NCBI RefSeq assembly: GCF_024345395.1
Contig: NZ_JAGQBA010000002.1
Span: 372,001 to 436,000, forward strand
Direction: 5' to 3'
Source: Cyanobium sp. Tous-M-B4
Lineage (GTDB): Bacteria; Cyanobacteriota; Cyanobacteriia; PCC-6307; Cyanobiaceae
DNA: 64,000 nt
The translations under genes were made by a program, and so were the position numbers. The notes beneath the pieces were generated by a model. That model was not told the DNA's origin. It did not search any database and saw only the letters and a list, made by a program, of their open reading frames with translations. Shown here piece after piece: positions 35,545 through 46,361 of this stretch. Numbering within the stretch: position 1 is the stretch's first letter; every line of letters starts with the position of its first letter.

Positions 35545-36183
35545 CTAAGGGCTCACCTGGGCCGTGCCAATCAGCTGCACCATGCCTGCCTCTATGCGGG
35601 CATCGCTGATGTGGATGCCGGGATCCATCGGCAGCCTGCTGCTGACCTCGCCGTCAACGGAGCGAATTTCGATGCTGCCCCTAGCTGCCAGCACGGTGGT
35701 GGCGAGCTCGACCAAGTCGGGAGCCCCAAGGGCTCGGGCGGCAAACACCAGGTTGTCGCGGCACATGCGCAGCTCCACCAGGGGCACGATGCCAAGCAGG
35801 GCCTCGCCCAGGCCATCGCCTAGGGCGCGCCACTGGGGGGCGCTGAGGGAGCGGGTGAGGCCGTCGGCGGTGAAACTCACCTGGCCCTGGATCTCGAAGG
35901 CCCGCTCCAGCTGCAGCGGTTGGCCCTTGAGCAGGTTGCCGCTGTGCACCTGGATGGGACCGCTGCTTAGCTCCACCAGCTCGAAGTGGAGGTCCCTGTA
36001 GATCACCCGGCGGGCCAGCAGTTGCACGCCGGCCAGACGACCGCGCAGTAACTGCAAGCCAGTTCCTTGCAGCTGGATATCGAGACTGCCGATGGACTGG
36101 CACTGCTGGCGCACCCAGAGCTGCAGGCCGCTGGCCAGCAGCTGCATCACCGGCCCGCCTGGTTTGTCGTCGCTGCTGCTCAT
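35545..36183 (-). CDS. DUF2993 (LmeA-like) phospholipid-binding domain protein
   Basis: 212 residues. The pattern LASGLQLWVRQQCQSIGSLD, LLRGRLAGVQLLARRVIYRD and LHFELVELSSGPIQVHSGNL is the DUF2993 signature seen in cyanobacteria and actinobacteria, where LmeA binds acidic phospholipids. Repeated beta strands fit a tubular lipid-binding (TULIP-like) fold. No clear signal peptide is present, so cytosolic or membrane-peripheral action is likely. Its start overlaps the stop of the upstream hydrolase gene by 4 bp (ATGA), and its stop is 8 bp from the convergent cdsA stop. Confidence 0.8.
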   Translation of the reverse strand: MSSSDDKPGGPVMQLLASGLQLWVRQQCQSIGSLDIQLQGTGLQLLRGRLAGVQLLARRVIYRDLHFELVELSSGPIQVHSGNLLKGQPLQLERAFEIQGQVSFTADGLTRSLSAPQWRALGDGLGEALLGIVPLVELRMCRDNLVFAARALGAPDLVELATTVLAARGSIEIRSVDGEVSSRLPMDPGIHISDARIEAGMVQLIGTAQVSP

Positions 36184-37073
36184 TGCTGGGAAGGGGCGTC
36201 GAGCCAGGTGGCGGCGACGGTGGCGGTCTGATCGAGGTGCGGTAGGTGGCCGCAGGCATCCAGCTCAAGCACCCGCTCTCCTAACAGGGCCAGGGCCGCC
36301 CGCTTCTGGGGTGCCCGCAGGATGCGGTCATTGGCGCCCCACAGCACCTTGATTGGTTGGTGGGGCAGGGGGGCGCCGGCGCCGGCGAAGCCACCGGAGC
36401 GGGCAAAGCGCCGCAGGGCATCAGCCCAGCCAGGGCTTTGCAGGTGCAGCGAGGCGATCTCCAGTTCGGCAGCTCCCACGGCGGCGTCCGGATCGGCGAA
36501 GGCGGTGCGGCAAAGGCCCCGGCGCACCCCTGGTAGGGCCAGAAAGCGCACGCCTAGGCCATCGAGCAGGGGCGGCAGGGGCATGGGACGGCCAGTTAGG
36601 CCGGCTGGAGCCAGCAGCAATAGCCGATTCACCTGCTCGGGCAGGCGTCGGGCCAGCTCCACCGCCACCGAGCCACCCATCGAGGCACCGATCAGGCCGA
36701 GGGGGGCGGGATTGCGGCTGCCAATTTCCCGCGCCAAAACCTCCAGGTGGCGCAGCACGCCGCTGGGGCTGTAATCGCCGCCGCTGGGCCTTGGGCAGAA
36801 GCCAAAGCCGTACAGGTCGGGAATGAATAGCTGCACGCCGCTGGCCAGCAGGGGGGCCAGACGCCGGAATTCCAGGAAGGAACTATCAAAGCCATGCAGC
36901 AGCAACACCGGTGGCCCCTCGCCCAGCACGGCCACAGGCCAGGGCCCCTCACCGCCGAGTTCAGGCAGGGGCCACCACTGCACCTGCGCTGCCAGGGCCC
37001 TGCCCTGGGGATCCAGCAGGCTGCTGGCCGCTGCCGCCACCAGGGCTTGCTGGGCTGTGGGCTCGCTGTTCAC
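36180..37073 (-). CDS. Alpha/beta-fold hydrolase
   Basis: 297 residues. The oxyanion region PPVLLLHGFDSSFLEFRRLA, the nucleophile elbow GLIGASMGGSVAVELARRLP, the late acid around KVLWGANDRILRAP and the catalytic His in DACGHLPHLDQ form a complete triad. This type is widespread in cyanobacteria with unknown substrates. It sits in the minus-strand chain gldA-like, hydrolase, DUF2993, with 4-bp overlaps at both ends, so the three are probably translated together. Confidence 0.88.
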   Translation of the reverse strand: MNSEPTAQQALVAAAASSLLDPQGRALAAQVQWWPLPELGGEGPWPVAVLGEGPPVLLLHGFDSSFLEFRRLAPLLASGVQLFIPDLYGFGFCPRPSGGDYSPSGVLRHLEVLAREIGSRNPAPLGLIGASMGGSVAVELARRLPEQVNRLLLLAPAGLTGRPMPLPPLLDGLGVRFLALPGVRRGLCRTAFADPDAAVGAAELEIASLHLQSPGWADALRRFARSGGFAGAGAPLPHQPIKVLWGANDRILRAPQKRAALALLGERVLELDACGHLPHLDQTATVAATWLDAPSQQ

Positions 37074-38176
37074 GCGGGCTGGCGCTCGCTGCTGCAGGTG
37101 CTCACCAGGGCGGCCAGTAGGTCGTTGGGCCCTACGGCAAAGGGCAGGTGGTGCAGATCGGAATCGTCGCGGCAGGCAAAGGCGCAGGCCTGCTGCAGCT
37201 GGTGCAGACCTGCCTCAGCCAGGCCAAGCTCCTCCAGGCTCACCGGCAGGCCGAGCTTGCGGAACAGGGGCAGCAGCTGGCGCCGGGATTGGCCGGCCAG
37301 CTGGTTGCCGCCGAGCACCTCCTCCAGCCGCAGCTGCACCAGGATCCCGAAGCCCACTTTTTCGCCATGTAGGCGGCCATGGCTGGCCTCCAGTTGGGTG
37401 AGGCCGTTGTGAACGGCATGGGCGGCCACGGTGCGGCAGCGGGCTCCCCCAATACCGCCGATCAAGCCAGCGCTGAGGCCGCAGGCTTCAGCCACCCGCT
37501 CCCAGGCGGGGCCGTGGGGATCCTGGAGGGCAAATTCGGCTTCCAGCATGAGTTGGTCGCGCAGCACCCGGGCCATCTGAACCGCTTGCTGCACCAGGCC
37601 ATCGCCGCTGGCGCCACTGCTCACCGACGACTCATACCACTTGGCCATGGCGTCGGCGATGCCGCTTGCCAAGGTGCGTGCTGGGGCTTGGCGGACCAGG
37701 TCGTGGTCAAAGATGAGCAGATCTGGGCAGCGGGCCAAGGCCACATCGCCCAGAAAGGCACCTTCAGCTGAATAGATGTTTGCCAGGGCAGTCCAGCCCG
37801 CGCAGGTGGCCGCACTGGTGGGCACGGTGATGCAAGGCAGGCTTAGCCGGTGGGCCAGCAGCTTGCCGGCATCGAGCACCTTGCCGCCACCAATGGCCAC
37901 AACTGCATCGCAGCCTTGCTTTTGACAAATCGCGGCGACCGGTTGCAGGTCTTCTTCGCAGCAGTCGAACTGCAACTCGGCGCAGTGTGGCTCAAGCCCA
38001 GCCTGATGTAAGTCGGCAACCAGCTGCTGCCTCAGCCGGGCTGTTACGACGCTGCGACCCAGCACCAGGGGGCGCTGGCCCAGGGCAGCTAGCCGCGGGA
38101 TGCCCTGGAGCCAAGCTCCAGGGCCCCTCAACACCTCTGCAGGTGCGATGGCGTGTTGGCTCAGGGAGTTGCTCAT
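37070..38176 (-). CDS. Iron-containing alcohol dehydrogenase, glycerol-dehydrogenase type
   Basis: 368 residues. The NAD-binding VVAIGGGKVLDAGKLLAHRL, ITVPTSAATCAGWTALANIY, GIADAMAKWYE with a metal-ligand Asp, and AAHAVHNGLTQLEASHGRLH followed by GEKVGFGILVQL with the two metal-ligand His match the GldA/glycerol-1-phosphate dehydrogenase family. The true substrate in cyanobacteria is not established; dihydroxyacetone/glycerol is a reasonable inference. The downstream neighbours (hydrolase, lipid-binding DUF2993) hint at lipid-related metabolism. Confidence 0.85.
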   Translation of the reverse strand: MSNSLSQHAIAPAEVLRGPGAWLQGIPRLAALGQRPLVLGRSVVTARLRQQLVADLHQAGLEPHCAELQFDCCEEDLQPVAAICQKQGCDAVVAIGGGKVLDAGKLLAHRLSLPCITVPTSAATCAGWTALANIYSAEGAFLGDVALARCPDLLIFDHDLVRQAPARTLASGIADAMAKWYESSVSSGASGDGLVQQAVQMARVLRDQLMLEAEFALQDPHGPAWERVAEACGLSAGLIGGIGGARCRTVAAHAVHNGLTQLEASHGRLHGEKVGFGILVQLRLEEVLGGNQLAGQSRRQLLPLFRKLGLPVSLEELGLAEAGLHQLQQACAFACRDDSDLHHLPFAVGPNDLLAALVSTCSSERQPA

Positions 38177-38228
38177 CCCGCTGCTGCTTTCATCCCCAAG
38201 TGATGGTACGGGCTAGGCCCGAATCCCC

Positions 38229-40781
38229 TCAAACTCCAGCCGCAGCCAATTCCGGCTCGGCCGGCAGGGCTGCCTGCTTGCGGATCACTACCTGCTTGTC
38301 TTCATTGACATCGACCAAGGCGGAGTCGCCATCGCCAATCCGTCCGGTGAGGAATTCCTCGGCCAGCGAATCTTCAAGCAGCCGCATCACAGCTCGGCGT
38401 AGGGGACGGGCGCCGTAGGAGGGGTTGTAGCCCTCCTCGACCAGCCGTTCCTTAAAGGCTTCCGTAACTGATAGGGCAATGCCCTTCTCCAACATCCGGC
38501 TGAACACCTCCTTGAGCATGATCTCGGCAATATCCTTGACCTCGTCGCGGTTGAGCTGACGGAAGACAATGATTTCGTCGAGGCGATTGAGGAATTCAGG
38601 GCGGAAGTATTGCTTCAGCTCCTCATTAACTAGCGAGCGAATGCGGTTGTAGTTGGTCTCATCTGCATCACCACCGCCAAACTCGAAGCCGAGGCCGCCG
38701 CCGCCCTTTTCAATCACCTTCGAACCAATGTTCGAGGTCATAATTATCAGGGTGTTCTTAAAGTCCACCGTGCGGCCCTTGGAATCGGTCAGGCGACCGT
38801 CTTCGAGCAGTTGCAGCAGCAGGTTGAACACATCGGGGTGTGCTTTTTCGATCTCGTCGAATAGCACCACGGTGTAGGGACGGCGGCGTACAGCCTCGGT
38901 GAGCTGGCCACCTTCATTGAAGCCCACATAGCCTGGAGGCGAGCCGATCAGCTTGCTGACCGTGTGGCGCTCCATGAATTCCGACATGTCAAGCCGGATC
39001 ATGGCTTCTTCGCTGCCGAAAAAGTAAGCCGCCAGGGACTTGGTGAGCTCGGTTTTACCAACGCCGGTTGGGCCGGAGAAGATAAAGCTGGCAATCGGGC
39101 GGTTGGGATTTTTCAGCCCAACCCGGGCCCGGCGGATGGCACGGGACACGGCCTTAACGGCTTCGTCTTGGCCAATCAAGCGCTGGTGGAGGGTCTCCTC
39201 CATGTTCAGCAGCTTGGCTGTCTCGCTTTCGGTGAGCTTCTGAACAGGCACACCGGTCCAGGAGGCAACGATGTGGGCGATGTCTTCCTCCGTAACCATG
39301 GGCGTGCGGTCGCCATCGGCGGCACCCTCAAACACTGCTATGGGTGCACTGCTACCGGCCTCAGCAGTCACGGCCTCAGCTGCTGGCTCCTCATCTTTGC
39401 GGGTCTGCAGGATTGAACGAATCTGCTCGCGCAGCTCTACTTCCTTATCGCGCAACTCACCTGCCTTGGTGAAGTCTTGCTCCCGCACGGCCTGTTCTTT
39501 GTCTTTCTGGACAGCGCGCAGCTGCTTATCAGCTTCCTTAGCGGCAGGCGGCAACTTGGAATTCATCAGCCGCACCCGGCTGCCGGCTTCGTCTACCAGG
39601 TCGATTGCCTTGTCTGGTAGGAAGCGATCAGAGATGTAGCGGTCGCCTAGGGTGGCTGCCGCAATTAGGGCCTCATCGGCAATTATGAGGCGGTGGTGAG
39701 CTTCGTAGCGATCCTTCAGACCACGCAGAATTTCGATCGTGTCAATAACGGAAGGCTCGCCCACCATCACCGGCTGGAAGCGGCGCTCTAGGGCCGCGTC
39801 GCGCTCGATGTGTTTGCGGTACTCATCAAGGGTGGTGGCGCCGATGCATTGAAGTTCACCCCGGGCTAGGGCAGGCTTGAGAATGTTGGCGGCATCGATA
39901 GCACCTTCTGCCGCACCTGCGCCAATTAAGGTATGCACCTCATCGATCACGAGGATTACATTGCCGGCGCTGCGGATCTCCTCCATGATTTTTTTGAGGC
40001 GCTCCTCAAATTCACCCCGATATTTGGTGCCTGCCACCAGCAGGCCGATGTCCAAGGTGAGAACTCGTTTGTCTTCGAGGATGTCTGGAATATCACCAGA
40101 ATTGATTCGCTGAGCCAAGCCTTCGGCGATGGCTGTTTTGCCTACGCCAGGCTCGCCAATTAGCACCGGATTATTCTTAGTACGACGACCCAGTATTTGG
40201 ATTACACGCTCAATTTCGTTCTGACGACCCACCACCGGATCGAGCTTGCCGTCGGCGGCCTGCTGGGTGAGATTGCTGCCAAACTCGTCGAGGGTTGGTG
40301 TTTTGGTGGAGCCCTTGCCGCTGCCACCACCGGCGGCTACCTCGGCTGTTTCGCCCAGCATGCGGATCACCTGGGTGCGCACCTTGGCCAGATCAACGCC
40401 AAGATTTTCCAGGACCCGAGCAGCTACACCCTCACCCTCACGGATCAAGCCAAGCAGCAGGTGCTCGGTGCCGATGTAGTTGTGACCAAGCTGGCGAGCT
40501 TCTTCTAAGGAGAGTTCCAGAACTCGCTTGGCGCGAGGCGTGAAGGGGATCTCCACGGCAACGAAGCCTGAGCCTCTGCCGATGATTTTTTCAACCTCAA
40601 CGCGGGCATCTTTGAGGTTCACCCCCATCGACTTGAGCACCTTGGCGGCAACGCCAGTTCCCTCACCGATCAGGCCAAGCAGGATCTGTTCGGTGCCCAC
40701 AAAGTTGTGGCCAAGGCGGCGGGCCTCCTCTTGGGCCAGCATGATCACCTTGATGGCTTTCTCAGTAAACCGCTCGAACAT
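38229..40781 (-). CDS. clpC: ATP-dependent Clp protease ATP-binding subunit ClpC
   Basis: AAA+ unfoldase that feeds the ClpP/ClpR protease core; essential in cyanobacteria. 850 residues: two N-terminal Clp_N repeats (about 2-145, with [20 protein letters not shown]), D1 with Walker A GEPGVGKT at 209-216, a middle coiled-coil/UVR region ([20 protein letters not shown]) that marks ClpC rather than ClpB, and D2 with GPTGVGKTE and [20 protein letters not shown]. It stands alone with a leader of about 180 bases to rimI. Confidence 0.97.
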   Translation of the reverse strand: MFERFTEKAIKVIMLAQEEARRLGHNFVGTEQILLGLIGEGTGVAAKVLKSMGVNLKDARVEVEKIIGRGSGFVAVEIPFTPRAKRVLELSLEEARQLGHNYIGTEHLLLGLIREGEGVAARVLENLGVDLAKVRTQVIRMLGETAEVAAGGGSGKGSTKTPTLDEFGSNLTQQAADGKLDPVVGRQNEIERVIQILGRRTKNNPVLIGEPGVGKTAIAEGLAQRINSGDIPDILEDKRVLTLDIGLLVAGTKYRGEFEERLKKIMEEIRSAGNVILVIDEVHTLIGAGAAEGAIDAANILKPALARGELQCIGATTLDEYRKHIERDAALERRFQPVMVGEPSVIDTIEILRGLKDRYEAHHRLIIADEALIAAATLGDRYISDRFLPDKAIDLVDEAGSRVRLMNSKLPPAAKEADKQLRAVQKDKEQAVREQDFTKAGELRDKEVELREQIRSILQTRKDEEPAAEAVTAEAGSSAPIAVFEGAADGDRTPMVTEEDIAHIVASWTGVPVQKLTESETAKLLNMEETLHQRLIGQDEAVKAVSRAIRRARVGLKNPNRPIASFIFSGPTGVGKTELTKSLAAYFFGSEEAMIRLDMSEFMERHTVSKLIGSPPGYVGFNEGGQLTEAVRRRPYTVVLFDEIEKAHPDVFNLLLQLLEDGRLTDSKGRTVDFKNTLIIMTSNIGSKVIEKGGGGLGFEFGGGDADETNYNRIRSLVNEELKQYFRPEFLNRLDEIIVFRQLNRDEVKDIAEIMLKEVFSRMLEKGIALSVTEAFKERLVEEGYNPSYGARPLRRAVMRLLEDSLAEEFLTGRIGDGDSALVDVNEDKQVVIRKQAALPAEPELAAAGV

Positions 40782-40960
40782 TGGCCTAGGCCTGGTACAA
40801 GTGCTTCCAAGCTACCAGGGTTAACAGGTGTGGTGTGGTTTACGCCGCATCAAAGGCAGATCCCCTGCGGTAGCTGGCTCTAAGGCGTTTGAAGGCAACA
40901 ATGCAAATTGCTGAATTGCCGGTCATTAGCAATAAGAAAAGCCGGTTATCCACACCACTG

Positions 40961-41437
40961 CTACGCATTATTCAGGTCAGATAACCGCAGCCATTGGATC
41001 AGGGCGTCTTCGCCATTGCGGTAGTAACCGCGACGCACTCCCGCATCACGGAAGCCCAGGCGGCGGTATAGGGCCACTGCTGCAGTGTTTGCCGGGGCTA
41101 CTTCCAGGGTGGCGTGCAGGGCCCCCTGCTGCCCGGCCTCCAGCAGCAGGGCCTTCAGCACCTGCTGGCCGAAGCCCCGGCGCCGCTGCTCCGGATCCAC
41201 CGCCACCACGGTGATGTGCAGTTCATCCACCACCAGCCATCCGCTAGCCATGGCCAGCAGCTGCTGCCCTTGCCAAAGTCCCACCCCGGGGCGCCGCTGC
41301 TCCGCCAGCTCGGTCTGCCACTGGGCGCGGTTCCAGAGGCCGCCGAGGCTGGCCTGGTCGAGGCCTAAGCAGGCCTCCAGGTGCTCAGGAGCCAGGGCCG
41401 CCTGGTGCAGCGCCGCCAGGGAGGTCCTTACATTCAT
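40961..41437 (-). CDS. rimI: GNAT acetyltransferase, ribosomal-protein-alanine type
   Basis: 158 residues from the ATG at 41437. The open frame begins at 41527, but the first 30 residues are antisense to lysA. The acetyl-CoA site VAVDPEQRRRGFGQQVLKAL is clear, followed by LEVAPANTAAVALYRRLGFR and RRGYYRNGEDALIQWLRL, the order typical of RimI (N-terminal alanine acetylation of ribosomal protein S18). Other protein N-acetyltransferases share these motifs. Divergent from lysA with about 27 bp between. Confidence 0.85.
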   Translation of the reverse strand: MNVRTSLAALHQAALAPEHLEACLGLDQASLGGLWNRAQWQTELAEQRRPGVGLWQGQQLLAMASGWLVVDELHITVVAVDPEQRRRGFGQQVLKALLLEAGQQGALHATLEVAPANTAAVALYRRLGFRDAGVRRGYYRNGEDALIQWLRLSDLNNA

Positions 41438-41464
41438 GCTCACTAGACCCGCGCGGCCAAAGCC

Positions 41465-42853
41465 ATGCTGACCTCCCATGAGCCCGCTGCGCTGCTGAAT
41501 CCCTTTGAAAGCGATAGGGATCCCCATAGTCCTAATCGCAATCTCACCCCCCTCACCACTGCCCTCGATAGTGAGGGGCGCCTATTGGTGGGTGGCTGCC
41601 TGCTGAGCGACCTGGCCCGCGATTACGGCACACCTTTATATGTGCTCGATGAAGCCACCCTGCGGGGCACCTGCCGGGCCTACCGGGAAGCCCTCGCCCA
41701 GCACTACCCAGGGCCGTCCCTAGCCATCTACGCCTCCAAGGCCAATAGCTCCTTGGCCATAACTGCCCTGGTGGCATCCGAAGGCCTGGGGCTTGATGCG
41801 GTTTCTGCTGGCGAGTTGCTCACAGCCCTGCAGGGGGGCATGCCGGCGGAGCGCATCGTGCTGCACGGCAACAACAAGAGCCGCGAAGAGCTGGCCCTGG
41901 CAGCCGAGCAGGGCGTCACGGTGGTGGCTGACAACTGGCGCGATCTTGAGCTGCTGGCTGCCCTGGCCCCTGACTTGCAGCGACCTGTGCAGCTGATGCT
42001 GCGTTTTACGCCGGGCATTGAGTGCCACACCCATGAGTACATCCGCACCGGCCACCTCGACAGCAAGTTTGGCTTTGATCCCGACCAGCTCGAGGCGGTG
42101 CTGCAGCACCTGGTGACCTGTTCCTGGGCCCAGCTCACCGGGTTGCACGCCCATATCGGCTCCCAGATTTTCGAGCTCCAGCCCCACCGCGATCTGGCTG
42201 GCGTGATGGCCGACGCCCTGGCCTTGGCCCGCTCCCTGGGGCACCCGGTGGTTGATCTCAACGTGGGCGGTGGCCTGGGTATTCGCTACACCACCAGCGA
42301 CGATCCGCCGAGCATCAGTGAGTGGGTGCGCACCGTGGCTGAGGCGGTGGTGGTGGCCTGTCAGGAGCGGGGGCTGGAGCTGCCCCGCCTGCTCTGTGAG
42401 CCGGGGCGTTCCCTGGTGGCCAGTGCCGGGGTCACCCTCTACGAGCTGGGCAGCCGCAAGGACATCCCCGGCCTCCGCACCTACCTCTCGGTGGACGGCG
42501 GCATGAGCGACAACCCCCGGCCGATCACTTACCAGTCCCAATACACGGCGGTATTGGCCGATCGCCCCACGGCCGAGGCCAGCGAAACCGTCACCGTGGC
42601 TGGTAAGCACTGCGAATCTGGCGACGTGCTGCTCAAGGATTTGGCCCTGCCGCCAGCTGGCAGCGGCGATGTGTTGGTGGTTTTTGCCACCGGCGCTTAC
42701 AACGCCTCGATGAGCTCCAACTACAACCGCATCCCTCGGCCAGCGGCGGTGTTGGTCCACGACGGGTTCGCTGATTTGGTGCAGCGCCGCGAGCAGCCGG
42801 AAGACCTACTGCGCTACGACGTTTTGCCAACTCGGTTGCGATCGGTAAGGTGA
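41465..42853 (+). CDS. lysA: Diaminopimelate decarboxylase
   Basis: Last step of lysine synthesis, meso-diaminopimelate to lysine; PLP fold-type III. 462 residues. The PLP lysine lies in SLAIYASKANSSLAITALVA, then GLDAVSAGELLTAL, LHGNNKSREEL, HAHIGSQIFE, NVGGGLGI and LCEPGRSLVASAG. The C-terminal VTVAGKHCESGDVLLKDL and ATGAYNASMSSNYNRIPRPA complete the active site. First gene of a long plus-strand run to 47427. Confidence 0.95.
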   Translation: MLTSHEPAALLNPFESDRDPHSPNRNLTPLTTALDSEGRLLVGGCLLSDLARDYGTPLYVLDEATLRGTCRAYREALAQHYPGPSLAIYASKANSSLAITALVASEGLGLDAVSAGELLTALQGGMPAERIVLHGNNKSREELALAAEQGVTVVADNWRDLELLAALAPDLQRPVQLMLRFTPGIECHTHEYIRTGHLDSKFGFDPDQLEAVLQHLVTCSWAQLTGLHAHIGSQIFELQPHRDLAGVMADALALARSLGHPVVDLNVGGGLGIRYTTSDDPPSISEWVRTVAEAVVVACQERGLELPRLLCEPGRSLVASAGVTLYELGSRKDIPGLRTYLSVDGGMSDNPRPITYQSQYTAVLADRPTAEASETVTVAGKHCESGDVLLKDLALPPAGSGDVLVVFATGAYNASMSSNYNRIPRPAAVLVHDGFADLVQRREQPEDLLRYDVLPTRLRSVR

Positions 42854-42867
42854 GTTAATCGATTGGA

Positions 42868-43704
42868 GTGCGCGTGATCGGGCCGCAACTGGGTGAGTTG
42901 CTAAGGCTGATCGATTTGCGCTTGCTACTTGATCTGCTATTCGCCTTCGGCCTGGGTGTGCTTGTGCTGGGCCGGGTCACCGAGGCCCGCACCCTCTGGC
43001 TGCTGCGTGGCTATTTGTTGCTGGTGGCCCTGGCCTGGGTGGTGCAGCGCTACGCCAACCTGCCGCTCACCAGCAAGCTTGTTGATGCCCTGGTGCTGGC
43101 CTGCAGCCTCGCCCTGGCGATTCTCTGGCAGGGGGAGCTGCGCAGGCTGATGGAGCTGCTGGGCACCGGCCGCATCGGGGTTCTGTTTGGCAGCCGCAGC
43201 CAAGACCAACTGGGATCGGGATCGGTGGCGGTTCTAAGTGAGGCTGCCGGCCGCCTTTCCCAGGCCCGCCGCGGCGGCTTGATCGTGGTGGATCTGGGCA
43301 GCGACCTGCGTCCCGAAGACTTCTTGAATCCCGGCATTGGCCTCGACGCCAAGCTGTCGGTGGATTTGCTGCTCAACCTGTTCGCCGCTGACACGCCGCT
43401 GCACGACGGTGCCGTGCTGGTGAAGTCCAACCGCATCGTCGCCGCCGGTGTGATCCTGCCCCTATCCCGCCAGGGCATCAACCGCTATGGCACCCGCCAT
43501 CTGGCGGCTCTGGGTCTGACCGAGCGCTTCGATCAGTGCCTGGCGATCGTTGTGTCGGAGGAAACCGGCACCCTGTCGCTGGCGAGTCAGGGCCGCCTCG
43601 AGCGGCCGATTACCAGCAGCCGTCTGCACGACCTGCTCAGCCAGGCCCTGGCCTTGCCTGTTGGGCGTAGCGTGGTGAAGGACACGCCGGAATCCCGCGG
43701 ATGA
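42868..43704 (+). CDS. cdaA: Diadenylate cyclase (c-di-AMP synthase), CdaA type
   Basis: 278 residues from a GTG at 42868. N-terminal hydrophobic segments ([35 protein letters not shown] and [16 protein letters not shown]) anchor it in the membrane, as in CdaA. The DAC domain has the catalytic [20 protein letters not shown] and the nucleotide-binding [15 protein letters not shown]. c-di-AMP controls potassium, osmotic and night-time responses in cyanobacteria. It lies 14 bp after lysA, and its stop overlaps uppS by 4 bp; in many bacteria cdaA also sits among cell-wall genes. Confidence 0.93.
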   Translation: MRVIGPQLGELLRLIDLRLLLDLLFAFGLGVLVLGRVTEARTLWLLRGYLLLVALAWVVQRYANLPLTSKLVDALVLACSLALAILWQGELRRLMELLGTGRIGVLFGSRSQDQLGSGSVAVLSEAAGRLSQARRGGLIVVDLGSDLRPEDFLNPGIGLDAKLSVDLLLNLFAADTPLHDGAVLVKSNRIVAAGVILPLSRQGINRYGTRHLAALGLTERFDQCLAIVVSEETGTLSLASQGRLERPITSSRLHDLLSQALALPVGRSVVKDTPESRG

Positions 43705-44474
43705 GTCGCGCCCTGGCGACCACCACTGCGACTGCCCCCGAGGTAGTGACGCCTGGCCTTGATCCGGCGAGGTTGCCCAGCCATGTGGCCGTGATCATGG
43801 ACGGCAATGGCCGCTGGGCAAAGCAGCGCAATCTTCCCCGGGTGATGGGCCACCGTGAAGGGGTTGAGGCCCTTAAGCGCACCTTGCGGCTCTGCAGCGA
43901 CTGGGGCATCAGCGCCCTCACCGCCTACGCCTTTTCCACCGAAAACTGGAGCCGCCCTGGCGAGGAGGTGAGCTTTCTGATGGCCCTGTTTGAGCGGGTG
44001 CTGGCCCGCGAGCTTCAATCCCTGGAGCAGGAGCAGGTGCGGATTCGCTTTCTTGGCGATCTTGAGCCCCTGCCGGAGGGGCTGCAGCGCCTGATTGCCG
44101 ATGCCACCGAGCGCACGGCAGCTAATACCGGCATTCACTTCAACGTTTGCACCAACTACGGCGGCCGAGCCGAGCTGGTGCGGGCTGCCCAGCGGCTGGC
44201 GCGGCGCTGCGTGGCTGGGGAACTAGATCCTGCCGCAATCGATGAGCAGCAGCTCGCCGCCGAGCTGCACACCGCTGGTGAGTGCGATCCGGATCTGCTG
44301 ATCCGCACCAGTGGCGAGAGGCGCATCAGCAATTTCCTGCTTTGGCAGCTCGCCTACGCCGAAATCCACATCACCGATGTGCTCTGGCCCGATTTCAATC
44401 AGGCGGCCCTGCTCGATGCCCTGCTCGACTACCAAGGCCGCCAGCGCCGCTTTGGTGGTGTCGAACCCTGCTGA
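43701..44474 (+). CDS. uppS: Isoprenyl transferase (undecaprenyl diphosphate synthase type)
   Basis: cis-prenyltransferase that makes the polyprenyl carrier for peptidoglycan and glycan synthesis. 257 residues: [20 protein letters not shown] near the N-terminus with the catalytic Asp, [61 protein letters not shown] and [16 protein letters not shown] overlap with cdaA. Ends about 17 bases inside the likely bioB start. Confidence 0.95.
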   Translation: MSRALATTTATAPEVVTPGLDPARLPSHVAVIMDGNGRWAKQRNLPRVMGHREGVEALKRTLRLCSDWGISALTAYAFSTENWSRPGEEVSFLMALFERVLARELQSLEQEQVRIRFLGDLEPLPEGLQRLIADATERTAANTGIHFNVCTNYGGRAELVRAAQRLARRCVAGELDPAAIDEQQLAAELHTAGECDPDLLIRTSGERRISNFLLWQLAYAEIHITDVLWPDFNQAALLDALLDYQGRQRRFGGVEPC

Positions 44475-45429
44475 ACTCGCCTTGATCACGCGTCACGACT
44501 GGTCCCGTTCCGAAATCCAGGCGCTGCTGGAGCAGCCCCTGATGGAGTTGCTTTGGCAGGCCCAGCAGGTGCACCGCTCCGCCAACCCCGGCTACCACGT
44601 GCAGCTGGCCTCCCTGCTCAGCGTCAAGACCGGCGGCTGCGAAGAGGACTGCGCCTACTGCCCCCAGTCGCTGCACAACAGCAGTGATGTGGCGGGCCGG
44701 CCGGAGCTGGAGGTGGAGCCGGTGCTGGAGCGGGCCCGGGCCGCCAAGCAAGCCGGGGCCCATCGTTTCTGCATGGGCTGGGCCTGGCGTGAGATCCGCG
44801 ACGGTGCTCCCTTTGAGGCGATGCTGCAGATGGTGCGCGGTGTGCGCGAGCTGGGCCTGGAGGCCTGTGTAACCGCCGGCATGCTGAGCGACTCCCAGGC
44901 CGAGCGCCTAGCTGAAGCCGGCCTCACCGCCTACAACCACAACCTCGACACCAGCCCCGAGCACTACGACCGGATCATCACCACCCGCACTTACCAGGAG
45001 CGGCTGGAAACCCTGGCCCGGGTGCGCCGCTCCGGCATCACCCTCTGTTGTGGCGGCATCATCGGCATGGGCGAAACCGACGCCGATCGGGCCGGGCTGC
45101 TGCAGGTGCTTGCCAACTTGAATCCCCACCCGGAGAGCGTGCCGATCAATGCCCTGGTGGCGGTGGAGGGCACTCCCCTAGAAGACTTGCCGCCGGTCGA
45201 CCCCCTGGAGCTGGTGCGGATGGTGGCCACGGCTCGGATCCTGATGCCCCAGGCGCGGGTGCGGCTCAGTGCAGGCCGCGAGCAGCTGGGTCGGGAAGCC
45301 CAGATTCTTTGCCTGCTGGCTGGTGCTGATTCGATTTTTTATGGCGACACCCTGCTAACCACCTCCAATCCTGCGGTGGAGGCCGACCGGGAGCTCCTGG
45401 CCGCCGCCGGCGTGCAGGTGGGCGGATGA
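44458..45429 (+). CDS. bioB: Biotin synthase
   Basis: Radical-SAM enzyme that inserts sulfur into dethiobiotin. Radical-SAM cysteines are in [11 protein letters not shown], followed by [28 protein letters not shown] and [12 protein letters not shown]. The open frame starts inside uppS; the tandem GTGs at 44455/44458 give about 323 residues and overlap uppS by about 17 bp, while a TTG at 44482 lies after the uppS stop. I chose 44458 without strong evidence. The stop overlaps the next gene by 4 bp. Confidence 0.93.
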   Translation: MSNPAELALITRHDWSRSEIQALLEQPLMELLWQAQQVHRSANPGYHVQLASLLSVKTGGCEEDCAYCPQSLHNSSDVAGRPELEVEPVLERARAAKQAGAHRFCMGWAWREIRDGAPFEAMLQMVRGVRELGLEACVTAGMLSDSQAERLAEAGLTAYNHNLDTSPEHYDRIITTRTYQERLETLARVRRSGITLCCGGIIGMGETDADRAGLLQVLANLNPHPESVPINALVAVEGTPLEDLPPVDPLELVRMVATARILMPQARVRLSAGREQLGREAQILCLLAGADSIFYGDTLLTTSNPAVEADRELLAAAGVQVGG

Positions 45430-46361
45430 GTGTGCTGGTGGCGGCGTTTTATCGCTTCGCCGCCCTTGAGGGCCTGCCAGAGCTGCAGCGCGAGCTGGGC
45501 GACCTGGCAGCAGCCGAGGGGGTAAGCGGCACGATCCTGCTGGCGCCTGAGGGGGTAAACGGCACGATTGCCGGAGCAGATGCTGGCGTTCAGGCGCTGC
45601 TGGCTCGGCTGCGGCAGGTGGCAGGCCTGGAGCGGTTGGAAGCCAAGTTCAGTCGCTCGGAGATTCAGGCTTTCCACCGGCTCAAAGTGCGGCTAAAGCG
45701 CGAGATCGTGACCATGGGTGAGCCCCAGGTGAGTCCCTATCTGGCCTCGGAGGTAGGCACCCACGTGCCCCCTGGGCAGTGGGATGCCCTGATCGCCGAC
45801 CCCGACACCCTGGTGATCGATACCCGCAACGCCTACGAGGTGGCGATCGGCAGCTTTGAGGGTGCGATTGATCCGGGCACCGAAACTTTTCGCGAGTTTC
45901 CCCATTGGGTGGAGCGGGAGCTCAGGCCGCTGGTGGAGCAGCGCCAGCCCCGGGCGATTGCGATGTTCTGCACCGGTGGCATCCGCTGCGAGAAGGCCAC
46001 GGCTTACCTGCAGCAGCAGGGTTTTGCCGGGGTGCACCACCTTGAGGGGGGAATCTTGCGCTACCTCGAGGAGATCCCCGAGCCGCTAAGCAGCTGGCGC
46101 GGCGAGTGTTTTGTGTTTGATAAGCGAGTAGCCGTCAACCACCAGCTCGAGCCCGGAGAGCACAGCGTTTGCCATGCCTGCGGCCTGCCGCTTTCGCCTG
46201 CCGATCGCAAGCTGGCCAGCTACGTGGCCGGGGTGAGCTGCCGCCACTGCCTCGAGCGCTTCAGCGACGCTGATCGTCAGCGTTTCGCCGAGCGTCAGCG
46301 CCAGATGGAGCGAGCCCGCCAGCGGGGTGAGCAGCACCTTGGTGGGCGCCCCGTTGGCTGA
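45426..46361 (+). CDS. trhO: tRNA uridine(34) 5-hydroxylase, rhodanese-like (TrhO)
   Basis: 311 residues. TrhO hydroxylates U34 of certain tRNAs, a step in cmo5U synthesis. Seen are the N-terminal ferredoxin-like part ([30 protein letters not shown]), the rhodanese domain with [20 protein letters not shown] and the active-site loop [15 protein letters not shown], then a C-terminal Cys-rich zinc-like region ([22 protein letters not shown]). ATGA-type overlap with bioB; overlaps the next gene by 35 bp. Confidence 0.92.
   Translation: MSVLVAAFYRFAALEGLPELQRELGDLAAAEGVSGTILLAPEGVNGTIAGADAGVQALLARLRQVAGLERLEAKFSRSEIQAFHRLKVRLKREIVTMGEPQVSPYLASEVGTHVPPGQWDALIADPDTLVIDTRNAYEVAIGSFEGAIDPGTETFREFPHWVERELRPLVEQRQPRAIAMFCTGGIRCEKATAYLQQQGFAGVHHLEGGILRYLEEIPEPLSSWRGECFVFDKRVAVNHQLEPGEHSVCHACGLPLSPADRKLASYVAGVSCRHCLERFSDADRQRFAERQRQMERARQRGEQHLGGRPVG

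Noticed and set aside
41720-42760. 346-codon minus-strand frame opposite lysA
   Set aside because: Antisense shadow of a complete diaminopimelate decarboxylase.
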